Shown here: piece by piece, positions 6,544 through 13,945 of the stretch
Layout of the letters: each line of letters begins with the position of its first letter
Position numbering within the stretch: position 1 is the stretch's first letter
Source: Bacteroidales bacterium UBA4243
GTDB lineage: Bacteria > Bacteroidota > Bacteroidia > Bacteroidales > F082
Reading direction: 5' to 3'
DNA length: 33,770 bases
Assembly (NCBI GenBank): GCA_002396205.1
Contig: DGXB01000020.1
Span: 1 to 33,770, forward strand
Made by a program: the position numbers and the translations under genes
Notes under the pieces: generated by a model
The model's input: only the letters and a program-made list of their open reading frames with translations
Databases searched by the model: none
What the model was told of the DNA's origin: nothing

Positions 6544-8673
6544 ATGTCACAATTTACCGATTTTGGATTGAATCCCGCTCTGTTGAAGGCGATTAAGGAG
6601 CTGGGATTTGAGAATCCTATGCCGATACAGGAGAAGGCTATTCCTGTACTCCTTGAGAAAGATGTTGACTTTGTGGGCCTTGCACAGACGGGAACGGGCA
6701 AGACGGCTGCCTTTGGCTTGCCGCTGTTGAACAAGATCGACGCCACGCAGCGATGCGTCCAGGCGCTCATCCTCTGTCCGACGCGTGAGCTCTGCATGCA
6801 GATTACTCGCGACTTGCGCAACTATGCCCGCTACATCCCCGAAATCCTGATTGTGCCCGTCTATGGCGGCGCCAGCATCGAACTTCAGTTCAAGGACTTA
6901 GCCAAGAAACCGCAGATTATCGTGGCCACGCCTGGCCGTCTGCGCGATATGATCCGTCGCAACCGCGTCGACTTCAGCAACGTGAAGACGATGATTCTCG
7001 ACGAGGCTGACGAAATGCTCAACATGGGCTTCCAAGAGGAAGTGGACGACATCCTCGAATACATGCCCAAGGAAGGACGCCACACCATGCTCTTCTCGGC
7101 CACCATGCCGAAAGAGGTGGAGGCCATCCTCAACAAGTACATGACCGACCCGATGAAGGTGGCCGTGGGCGAACGCAACTCGGGCACCGCCAACGTCGAC
7201 CACATCTACTACATGATGGCCGCCAAGGACCGCTACTCGGTGCTGAAACGCATCATCGACTACACACCAGCCATCTACGGCATCATCTTCTGCCGCACCA
7301 AGCTCGAAACGCAAGAGATTGCCGACAACCTCATCCAAGATGGCTACAATGCCGCCGCACTGCATGGCGACCTCTCGCAAGGCATGCGCGACAACGTGAT
7401 GGACCACTTCCGCAAACGCTCGCTGCAACTGCTCGTCGCCACCGACGTGGCCGCCCGTGGCATCGACGTGAAGGAACTGACACACATTATTAATTATAAC
7501 CTCCCCGACGACATCGAGACCTACGTACACCGCTCAGGCCGCACGGGTCGCGCCGACAAACGCGGCATCTGCCTCAGCCTCATCAATTTGCGCGAAAAGA
7601 GCAAAATCAAGAAAATCGAAAAGATCGTGGGGCGTCCCTTCGAGAAAGGCATTATCCCCACCGGCAAGGAGGTCTGCGAGAAGCAACTCTTCAACCACAT
7701 CGACCGCATCGAGCACGTCGACATCAACCGCGAGGAGATCGACGACTACTTGCCCGTCGTGTTCCGCAAGCTGGAGTGGATGAGCCGCGAAGAACTCATC
7801 ACCCGCATGGTGGCGCTCAACTTCAACCGCTTCTTGGACTATTACAAGGACGCCGTCGACCTCAACGTCAGCGATCGCGACGAGAAGAAAGACAAGAAGG
7901 AACGTAAGAAGGAACGCGAGCACCGCGACGAGACCATGATGCGTCTCTACTTCGGCATGGGCAAGAACGACCATATCCTGCCGCAAAAGATCATCGGCAA
8001 GATCAACGACGTGACCCGCTCGAAGAACATCCCGATTGGCCGCATCGACCTCTATGGCGACTATTCCTACGTCGACGTGGAAGAGAGCTTCGTTCCGCTG
8101 ATTCTGGAGAGCTTCGCTGACCCGCATAGCAACCCGCGAGGCATCGTGGTGGAAGTGGCCAAAGACCAACCCGACCGCAAGAAGGGCGGCGAAAAGAAGG
8201 ACTTCGGCGAGAAGAAAGAGCGCAAGGAACGCCGCGACCGCGACGAGTTCCGTGGCGAACGCCGTGAGAAGCGCGACGACTTTGGCGAGAAGAAAGAACG
8301 CAAGACCAAATACGAAGAGTTCTCCGAGAAGAAATCGAAGAAGAAAAAGAAGGACTTCGACGACGACAAACCTTACTATAAATCGGAACGCTCGCGCGAC
8401 GGTCGCGAATGGCTCGACCCCGACTGGAAAGACCATTTGGACGACATCGACGTCTTCATCGACGACGACGACCGTCCGAGCCGCAAGCAGCGCAATGCTG
8501 AGCGTGGATTTGGCAATAGCCGTGGCGGATCGTCGAGGGGTGGCTCATCGCGTGGCGGTGGTTCGAGAGGCTCCTCCTCGCGTGACTCGGGCCGTGGTCG
8601 CCGTGGTGCCAGCCGCTATGACGATGGCGACTATTATTCGCCGCGCCGCCGTGGTGGAGGTCGTCGGAGATGA
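6544..8673 (+). CDS. DEAD-box ATP-dependent RNA helicase (DeaD/CsdA type) with long charged and RGG-like tail
   Basis: This 709-aa RNA helicase probably remodels ribosomal or messenger RNA. All core motifs are present in order: the Q motif around GFENPMPIQ, Walker A AQTGTGKT (47-54), PTREL, TPGR, D153-E-A-D156, SAT, and HRSGRTGRADKRG near the end of RecA domain 2. A DbpA-type RNA-binding domain follows at about 465-540 (LYFGMGKNDHILPQ). The last roughly 165 residues are low complexity: first K/E/R/D-rich with repeated GEKKE units, then SRGG/RGGG repeats ending RRRGGGRRR, a probable non-specific RNA-binding tail. Such tails are common in Bacteroidota cold-shock helicases. The ATG lies just after a TACTTTTG promoter box. 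It is monocistronic, followed by a hairpin-rich intergenic element. Confidence 0.95.
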   Translation: MSQFTDFGLNPALLKAIKELGFENPMPIQEKAIPVLLEKDVDFVGLAQTGTGKTAAFGLPLLNKIDATQRCVQALILCPTRELCMQITRDLRNYARYIPEILIVPVYGGASIELQFKDLAKKPQIIVATPGRLRDMIRRNRVDFSNVKTMILDEADEMLNMGFQEEVDDILEYMPKEGRHTMLFSATMPKEVEAILNKYMTDPMKVAVGERNSGTANVDHIYYMMAAKDRYSVLKRIIDYTPAIYGIIFCRTKLETQEIADNLIQDGYNAAALHGDLSQGMRDNVMDHFRKRSLQLLVATDVAARGIDVKELTHIINYNLPDDIETYVHRSGRTGRADKRGICLSLINLREKSKIKKIEKIVGRPFEKGIIPTGKEVCEKQLFNHIDRIEHVDINREEIDDYLPVVFRKLEWMSREELITRMVALNFNRFLDYYKDAVDLNVSDRDEKKDKKERKKEREHRDETMMRLYFGMGKNDHILPQKIIGKINDVTRSKNIPIGRIDLYGDYSYVDVEESFVPLILESFADPHSNPRGIVVEVAKDQPDRKKGGEKKDFGEKKERKERRDRDEFRGERREKRDDFGEKKERKTKYEEFSEKKSKKKKKDFDDDKPYYKSERSRDGREWLDPDWKDHLDDIDVFIDDDDRPSRKQRNAERGFGNSRGGSSRGGSSRGGGSRGSSSRDSGRGRRGASRYDDGDYYSPRRRGGGRRR

Positions 8674-8681
8674 TTTTTTAG

Positions 8682-8904
8682 TCACAAAACCGACAAAACC
8701 TTCAAAACAATAGTTGTGGGAACAAGCAACGGCTCGCAACCGCTTGCCGTTGCCACCCCCGACTAACGTCGGGCTTCAAAACGCAATTCGGTATGATGGA
8801 TGTTGAATTTTTAAGTGCATCCGAAGGATGCGTCGGAAAGGAGCCGGTTGGCGACTTTCCCTGTTTAGCAAAAAGAGGTTTTGTGAGTTTTGTAGGTTTT
8901 GTGA
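8682..8904 (+). repeat. MITE-like intergenic element with 18-bp terminal inverted repeats and internal hairpins
   Basis: The gap between the helicase gene and menA is bounded by TCACAAAACCGACAAAAC (8682-8699) and its inverted partner at 8887-8904, matching at 17 of 18 positions. Inside are further perfect hairpins: GCAACGGC/GCCGTTGC (8726-8733, 8746-8753), CCCGAC/GTCGGG (8758-8763, 8768-8773), GCATCC/GGATGC (8817-8822, 8826-8831) and GGAAAG/CTTTCC (8835-8840, 8855-8860). No open frame of interest is present. The layout suggests a non-autonomous element or a nested set of small repeats; it may also end the helicase transcript. Confidence 0.65.
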
Positions 8905-8916
8905 AATTATAAAGGA

Positions 8917-9840
8917 ATGGCAAAGTTTAAAACATGGATAAAAGCAGCCCGTCCGAGGACGGTGCTGCTCTCTTTTTCGGGGGTGCTTTTGGGCGCTTTT
9001 TTGTCGGTCGCTGCGTCTCGCAGCGACATATTTGCCACTGCGGGACGCAGTGGCCGACAAGTGGTGCTTTTTGCCGCCCTCACCGCCATCCTGCTCCAAG
9101 TCCTATCCAACTTAGCCAACGACTACGGCGACTTTAAAAAAGGCACCGACAGCGCGAAGCGCGTAGGCCCGCAGCGCGAGATGCAAAGCGGCAGCATCAC
9201 CGAAAAGGAAATGCGAAAAGGTGTCGCCTTTATAGGGGCGTTTTGCCTACTTTTTGGAGGTATCCTGATTTTTGCCATAGCCCAACTGACGCGGCAAGAG
9301 CTGGCCGTGTTTGCCGCTTTGGGTATTGCCGCAGTGCTGGCCGCCTTGTTTTACACCTTGGGCAAACGACCATACGGCTACCGTGGCCTCGGCGACTTGT
9401 ATTGTTTTCTCTTTTTTGGCTGGGCTGCGGTATTCGGCACTTTTTATTTGGCCACCAAATCGCTCGATTTCAGCGTTTTGTTGCCTGCCTCGGCCATGGG
9501 TTTCCTTTCCAACGCCGTGCTCAACATCAACAACATGCGGGATTATGAGAACGACCGTGCTTCGGGCAAGAACAGCCTCGTGGTGAAAATGGGCTTGAAG
9601 AAAGCCTTCGTATACCATTGCCTGCTCATCGGTGGGGCTTTTGTCTGCCTGGCCGTTTATCTTGTTTTAAAACACGCTCCCGTTTATTCCTATATGTTCT
9701 TATGGCTTTTCCTTCCGTTTTTCAAGGATTTGAAAGCCATAAAAAAGACCAAGCCCGAGCAGCTCGACCCGTTTTTGCCCCGACAGGTCAGGAATACGTT
9801 TTTGTTGACCTTGGTTTATGGAGTGTTGCTCGTGGTTTGA
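8917..9840 (+). CDS. menA: 1,4-dihydroxy-2-naphthoate polyprenyltransferase (menaquinone synthesis)
   Basis: This integral membrane UbiA-family prenyltransferase attaches the isoprenoid chain to 1,4-dihydroxy-2-naphthoate, the membrane step of menaquinone synthesis. The 307-aa protein has about eight or nine hydrophobic segments and both Mg-diphosphate aspartate motifs: N68-DYGD72 followed by FKKGTD, and N206-MRDYEND213. RPRT near residue 12 and GPQREMQSG after the first motif match MenA rather than UbiA. The loop between membrane segments 1 and 2 (about residues 29-48) is encoded by a perfect palindromic structure at 9001-9060 and is longer than I recall for E. coli MenA. Translation starts at an ATG after AAAGGA. 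No other men genes are nearby. Confidence 0.92.
   Translation: MAKFKTWIKAARPRTVLLSFSGVLLGAFLSVAASRSDIFATAGRSGRQVVLFAALTAILLQVLSNLANDYGDFKKGTDSAKRVGPQREMQSGSITEKEMRKGVAFIGAFCLLFGGILIFAIAQLTRQELAVFAALGIAAVLAALFYTLGKRPYGYRGLGDLYCFLFFGWAAVFGTFYLATKSLDFSVLLPASAMGFLSNAVLNINNMRDYENDRASGKNSLVVKMGLKKAFVYHCLLIGGAFVCLAVYLVLKHAPVYSYMFLWLFLPFFKDLKAIKKTKPEQLDPFLPRQVRNTFLLTLVYGVLLVV
9001..9060 (+). repeat. In-frame cloverleaf palindrome inside menA (60 bp)
   Basis: Three perfect stems are nested. The outer stem is TTGTCGG (9001-9007) with CCGACAA (9054-9060). Hairpin one is TCGCTGCG/CGCAGCGA (9008-9026, loop TCT). Hairpin two is CCACTGCG/CGCAGTGG (9035-9053, loop GGA). The joiner is CATATTTG. The length is exactly 20 codons and in frame. 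It encodes a polar loop between the first two MenA membrane segments. It looks like a mobile palindromic element that became coding sequence. Confidence 0.8.
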
Positions 9841-9887
9841 TTTTCCCTTTTTTTTCCAAAAACAATGCCACTATTCGAAAATGTTCT

Positions 9888-9895
9888 TATTTTTG
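9888..9895 (+). promoter_or_regulatory. -7 promoter element for the T9SS-exported protein gene
   Basis: TATTTTTG followed by CGG is an exact TAnnTTTG box 27 bp before the ATG at 9923. It implies a transcript separate from menA. Confidence 0.6.
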
Positions 9896-9922
9896 CGGTC
9901 TAAATTTCTTATACTAAACACT

Positions 9923-12280
9923 ATGAAGAAAACCCTACTTTTTGCATTCGCGTTGCTTTTCGCAACCGGAATGATGGCACAAAACCGTGCGGTTTTGCTG
10001 CAAGAATCGTTTGATGGCACCACGATGCCCGCCGGCTGGAGCATCAATGGCCAAAACAACAACTGGTCGGTATCGGCCACCAACAACGCTGGCGGACAAC
10101 CCAACGAGATGCACCTCTCATGGAGCCCACAATTCAACGGCATGACCCGCCTCGTTAGCCCCGCCGTCGACCTCACGGGCGTGAGCAGCGTCGTCTTCTC
10201 GTTCAAGCACGCCTTGGACAACTACTCGGGTAGCAATACCATTGGTATCGCCACTTCGTCTGATGGCGGCACCACCTGGAACCAAGGTTGGAGCCAAGGC
10301 TACAGCACCAGCTCGAGCTGGACGGTGAGCCAAGAAATCACCACCCCCGACATGGGCCAGGCCAACGTGAAGTTCTGCATCTTCTTCAATGGCAGCTCCT
10401 ACAACATCAACGACTGGTTCTTCGACGACATCATGATCTTCACCCTCGAAAACCTCGACATCAACCTCACTGGCGCCACGTTGGGCGACTTTGTGGGCAA
10501 AGGCGAAACCCAATTCGGCATCTCGGTCTTCAACATGGGTACCACTACCGTGACCTCGATTGAAGCCACCTATGCCGTGGAAGGCATGGCGCCGGTCACC
10601 GAGACCTTCGACGTCAACATCCCTTCGTTGGGCACCTCGACCTTGAACTTCACCACTCCCACGACACTGGATCCTGGTCCGTACAACGTGGACTACACCA
10701 TCAACCTGGTCAACGGACAGGAAGACGACAACGCCGACAACAACGTGCTTGCCAAGCCGGTGAGCGTGGCTCTCGGCACGGCCCATCGTTACCCGATGAT
10801 CGAGCACTTCTCGTCGTCGACCTGCGGCCCTTGCGTGCAACCCAACACGGTGATGCACAACTTCTGCAACAACAACGAAGGCCGCTACACCTACACCAAG
10901 TACCAGATGAATTGGCCCGGCAACGGCGACCCGTACTACACCGAAGAAGCTGGCGTGCGCCGCAACTACTACTCGGTGAATGCCGTCCCGATGGCCTTCA
11001 TGGATGGCGGAAGCCTGAACTTCAATGGTGTGCAGACCCAATTCGACCAACACGCCGAATGGCCTGCTTATTTCGACATCGCCGGTTCGTTTGTCGTTGA
11101 GGGCAACACCATCAGCGTGAAGGCTGACGTTATCCCATTCGTTGATGTCAATGCCCGTGTGTTCATTTCCGTCAACGAAAAGGAGACCCACGGCAATGTG
11201 GGCACCAACGGCGAAACCTCGTTCCACCACATCTTCATGAAGATGTTGACCAGCACCCAAGGCGAAAACATCGACTTTGCCGCTGGCGAAATCCAACACT
11301 TTGAGTACACGCAAGACCTGTCGTCGACCAACGTCGAGGAAATGAGCGACCTTGAAGTGGCCATCTGGATACAGAACCAAGGCACGAAGGATGTCTACAA
11401 CAGCCATTATGCCTACGAATACACGGATGCGCATCCTTATCCCGTCGAGAACCTGACGTTGACCGAAGTCCCTGCCCCCACTTCCAGAGGTTTGCTTACG
11501 GCTTCGTGGGATGCCCCTGCCAACGGCAGCCCCATCGGATACGATGTTTATGTCAACGATGAACTAATGGCCGAAAACATCACCGAAACCGAATATTCGT
11601 TTGAAAGTGATCCGGACGAATTCTATGTAGTTGGCGTGGTCGCCAATTATGAGGGCGGCTTGAGTTCGGTCAAGGTCATGACCACCGTGTCGGGCGAGCT
11701 GCAAGACATGGGTTTGTTGATCTCTGGCTCGCCCTACGTTGACTTGACTGTCGAGGAACCCACTGCCGAGCTGCATACCCTCAACGCCAACCATGCCACC
11801 ATGGGCGACATCAACATCCTTTCCGTCGAAGAGGTGAACGATGACAATGTCCAATATCTGGAAATCAGCTGTGAGGAACTGCCTTACGCTTTGGCTTACG
11901 GCCAAGATTTCGTCATCTCCATTGCCCCGAAAGAGCAAAGCGCCAAGAGCGTTGCTGAGACCAAGGTGGTGGTGGCTTCGGATGCCGGTGTCGTTGAATA
12001 TATCGTTTCGGTTGACGGCGAACTGCTGAGCGTCAACGAGCTTAGCTCGAAGGTTATGGTTTATCCCAACCCCGCCAACGGCAGCGTGCGCGTCGAGGCT
12101 GGCAACGGCATCGAGAGCATCAATGTCTACAATGTGCTGGGCACTTTGGTTGAGACTGTCAATGCCAACGGCAAGACCGTCAACGTGAACCTGAGCAACT
12201 ACAGCGACGGTGTCTACTTCTTCAGCATCCGCCAAAACAACGGCACGGTGAGCAACCAACGCGTCGTGGTGACCCACTGA
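9923..12280 (+). CDS. T9SS-exported Omp28-like protein with thioredoxin-like domain
   Basis: This 785-aa secreted or surface protein starts at the ATG at 9923, giving a clean signal peptide ending TGMMAQ. A choice-of-anchor-type jelly-roll domain follows (about residues 24-180; ESFDGTTMPAGWSI, WFFDDI), then a CARDB-like beta domain (about 183-285). Next is an Omp28-type thioredoxin-fold domain (about 288-510) with C301-G-P-C304, and a fibronectin III-like domain (about 515-600). The end (about 710-785) is a type A T9SS sorting domain with VYPNPANG and GVYFFSI. Export across the outer membrane by the type IX system is therefore expected; the CGPC pair suggests thiol redox activity outside the cell or a purely structural disulfide. 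It has its own promoter and a strong terminator, so it is monocistronic. Confidence 0.9.
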   Translation: MKKTLLFAFALLFATGMMAQNRAVLLQESFDGTTMPAGWSINGQNNNWSVSATNNAGGQPNEMHLSWSPQFNGMTRLVSPAVDLTGVSSVVFSFKHALDNYSGSNTIGIATSSDGGTTWNQGWSQGYSTSSSWTVSQEITTPDMGQANVKFCIFFNGSSYNINDWFFDDIMIFTLENLDINLTGATLGDFVGKGETQFGISVFNMGTTTVTSIEATYAVEGMAPVTETFDVNIPSLGTSTLNFTTPTTLDPGPYNVDYTINLVNGQEDDNADNNVLAKPVSVALGTAHRYPMIEHFSSSTCGPCVQPNTVMHNFCNNNEGRYTYTKYQMNWPGNGDPYYTEEAGVRRNYYSVNAVPMAFMDGGSLNFNGVQTQFDQHAEWPAYFDIAGSFVVEGNTISVKADVIPFVDVNARVFISVNEKETHGNVGTNGETSFHHIFMKMLTSTQGENIDFAAGEIQHFEYTQDLSSTNVEEMSDLEVAIWIQNQGTKDVYNSHYAYEYTDAHPYPVENLTLTEVPAPTSRGLLTASWDAPANGSPIGYDVYVNDELMAENITETEYSFESDPDEFYVVGVVANYEGGLSSVKVMTTVSGELQDMGLLISGSPYVDLTVEEPTAELHTLNANHATMGDINILSVEEVNDDNVQYLEISCEELPYALAYGQDFVISIAPKEQSAKSVAETKVVVASDAGVVEYIVSVDGELLSVNELSSKVMVYPNPANGSVRVEAGNGIESINVYNVLGTLVETVNANGKTVNVNLSNYSDGVYFFSIRQNNGTVSNQRVVVTH

Positions 12281-12309
12281 TGCTTGTTGAAGTGTTGCCT
12301 TACAACACG

Positions 12310-12346
12310 AAAGGAACCTCGAAATATCGGGGTTCCTTTCTTTTTT
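12310..12346 (+). terminator. Rho-independent terminator
   Basis: Arms AAAGGAACC (12310-12318) and GGTTCCTTT (12331-12339) pair perfectly, followed by C and six T. It ends the T9SS-protein transcript 30 bp past the stop. Confidence 0.92.
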
Positions 12347-12362
12347 GGGGTTGGATCGCGGC

Positions 12363-12620
12363 TCAGTTGTTGTCCTTGTATCGGTAATACAGGAACAAGT
12401 CGCAGGCCACGAGGCAGAAGTTCAGCACATAGAACCAGATGACGTAATCGACCTGGTGGTTGACGAACTTGTTGATGATGCCAAAGATGTAGCCCAATAA
12501 GATGAAGCCCATGAAGATGGGACTTTTGCCCTTGGTGACTTTTGTCCGCAACGCCTTGGCGATGCTTATCGGCCAGCTGACGGCGAAGCAGAGGAGGAAA
12601 AGGATTTCGAAGATTTTCAT
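12363..12620 (-). CDS. Small PQ-loop/SemiSWEET-like membrane protein
   Basis: This 85-aa membrane protein has three hydrophobic segments (about residues 4-20, 35-51, 57-78). SWPISIAKALRTK and TKGKSPIFM follow the first helix, and a YYRY basic end closes the protein. This matches a widespread family of small SWPxS...TKGKS membrane proteins with PQ-loop/SemiSWEET-like topology. Function is unproven; sugar or metabolite transport as a dimer is only an analogy. The start is the ATG at 12620; the longer frame upstream runs through a palindromic repeat and is rejected. It is probably read through from argF on the same strand, 96 bp away, with the repeat at 12632-12707 between them. Confidence 0.75.
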   Translation of the reverse strand: MKIFEILFLLCFAVSWPISIAKALRTKVTKGKSPIFMGFILLGYIFGIINKFVNHQVDYVIWFYVLNFCLVACDLFLYYRYKDNN

Positions 12621-12631
12621 TGGTGTGAATA

Positions 12632-12707
12632 TTGACGCGAGACTAAGAGACACGGGACGCGAGACGGGTGTTTGTCCCGTGTCCCGCAGTCCCGTGTCTC
12701 GTGTCAA
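12632..12707 (-). repeat. Palindromic repeat with TTGACRCGAGAC ends, copy 1
   Basis: The ends are TTGACGCGAGAC (12632-12643) and GTCTCGTGTCAA (12696-12707), a 12-bp inverted pair with one G-T position. The interior holds GAGACACGGGAC opposite two copies of GTCCCGTGTC, giving alternative hairpins. The same 12-bp ends bound the element at 31507-31604. It lies between argF and the small membrane protein gene. Confidence 0.8.
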
Positions 12708-12716
12708 GGTTAGAAA

Positions 12717-13718
12717 TTAGTCGCCCAGCGTGGCCACCATGACGGCCTTGATGGTGTGCATACGGTTCTCGGCCTCGTCGAAGACGATGCTGTTCTTGCC
12801 TTCGAAGACCTCTTCGGTCACCTCGATGCCGTCCAAGCCGAATTGCTCGTGAACGTCGCGGCCCACCTTGGTCTCCAGGTTGTGATAGGCGGGCAGGCAG
12901 TGCATGAACTTGCAGTTCGGGTTGCCGGTCATGTCCATCATCTTTTGGTTCACCTGGTAAGGCATGAGCAGGTCGATGCGTTGTTTCCAGACCTCGGCTG
13001 GTTCGCCCATCGATACCCAAACGTCGGTGTAGAGGAAGTCGCAACCTTTGACGCCTTCTTCAACGTTATCGGTCACGGTCACCTTGGCACCCGTTTCCTT
13101 GGCGATGGCCATGCAGGTGTCGATGAGTTCCTTGTTGGGTTGCAGTTCCTTGGGAGCCACGATGCGCACGTCCATGCCCATCTTGGCGCCACCCACCATC
13201 AGCGAGTTGCCCATGTTGAAGCGGGCATCGCCGCAGTAGGCGAAGGTCACTTGGTTGAGGGGTTTGTCGCTGTGTTCCTGCATGGTGAGGAAGTCGGCGA
13301 GGATCTGGGTGGGGTGGAACTCGTTGGTCAGGCCGTTCCATACCGGCACGCCGGCGTATTTGGCCAGTTCTTCAACGATGTCTTGGCCGAAGCCACGATA
13401 CTCGATGCCATCGAACATGCGACCCAGGACGCGGGCGGTGTCGGCCATTGATTCCTTGATGCCGATTTGCGAGCCGGTGGGGCCGAGGTAGGTGACGTGG
13501 GCACCCTGGTCCTTGGCGGCGACTTCAAACGCGCAGCGGGTGCGGGTCGAGGTCTTTTCGAAGATCAGGGCGATGTTCTTGCCCGTGAGGTGGGGTTGTT
13601 CGGTGCCTGCATACTTGGCGGCCTTCAGGTCGGCGGCCAGCTTCAGGAAGAACTTGATCTCTTCCGGAGTGAAGTCCAAAAGCTTCAGGAAGTTTCTGTT
13701 TCTGAGGTTAAAAGCCAT
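12717..13718 (-). CDS. argF: Ornithine carbamoyltransferase
   Basis: This cytoplasmic enzyme forms citrulline from ornithine and carbamoyl phosphate in arginine synthesis. The 333-aa protein has the carbamoyl-phosphate site S57-T-R-T-R61, H135-PTQ138 and the catalytic H273-CLP. It also has the ornithine-binding SMG loop, D232-VWVSMG. The SMG motif marks a true ornithine enzyme, as opposed to the N-acetyl- or N-succinylornithine transcarbamylases used by many Bacteroidales. The start ATG at 13718 gives MAFNLRNRNFLKL, the normal N-terminus of the family. The promoter at 13915-13945 implies a leader of about 190 nt containing an inverted-repeat element. No other arg genes are in the window. Confidence 0.95.
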   Translation of the reverse strand: MAFNLRNRNFLKLLDFTPEEIKFFLKLAADLKAAKYAGTEQPHLTGKNIALIFEKTSTRTRCAFEVAAKDQGAHVTYLGPTGSQIGIKESMADTARVLGRMFDGIEYRGFGQDIVEELAKYAGVPVWNGLTNEFHPTQILADFLTMQEHSDKPLNQVTFAYCGDARFNMGNSLMVGGAKMGMDVRIVAPKELQPNKELIDTCMAIAKETGAKVTVTDNVEEGVKGCDFLYTDVWVSMGEPAEVWKQRIDLLMPYQVNQKMMDMTGNPNCKFMHCLPAYHNLETKVGRDVHEQFGLDGIEVTEEVFEGKNSIVFDEAENRMHTIKAVMVATLGD

Positions 13719-13768
13719 TTTTTATCGATTTAATGATTAAAGATTTAAAGATTCAAAGATTTAATAAT

Positions 13769-13903
13769 GAGTTTCCCTTCGGGAATGGAGTTTGTTTTTT
13801 GTGTACTGCGCGGCTTGTGGCGTTTACGATTCGTAGGTACTATCTGCCGCCGCGTTTTACGATTATTTACTTTACTCCATTCCCCGTAGGGGAATCTCAA
13901 CTC
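13769..13903 (-). repeat. Inverted-repeat element in the argF leader
   Basis: GAGTTTCCCTTCGGGAATGG with following AGT (13769-13791) is mirrored by an inverted near-copy at 13872-13903 (ACTCCATTCCCCGTAGGGG). Each arm also holds its own small hairpin: TTCCC-TTC-GGGAA and TTCCCC-GTA-GGGGAA. It lies in the untranslated leader of argF, between its promoter and start codon. Confidence 0.6.
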
Positions 13904-13914
13904 CTTTGCGGCTG

Positions 13915-13945
13915 CAAAATTACTCATTTTCTTATCTCATCCAAC
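13915..13945 (-). promoter_or_regulatory. Promoter of argF
   Basis: Read on the minus strand: GTTG (13945-13942), 19 bp, then TAATTTTG (13922-13915), a near-ideal Bacteroidota promoter. It overlaps the last codons of the upstream membrane-protein gene. The transcript would start near 13911, about 190 nt before the argF ATG. No ArgR-type operator was recognised. Confidence 0.65.

Noticed and set aside
7534..8436. 300-codon minus-strand hydrophobic-looking frame inside the helicase gene
   Set aside because: Its hydrophobic runs come from reading the helicase K/E/D-rich tail backwards.
10118..11434. 438-codon minus-strand frame inside the T9SS protein gene
   Set aside because: Antisense shadow of a gene with clear domains, promoter and terminator.
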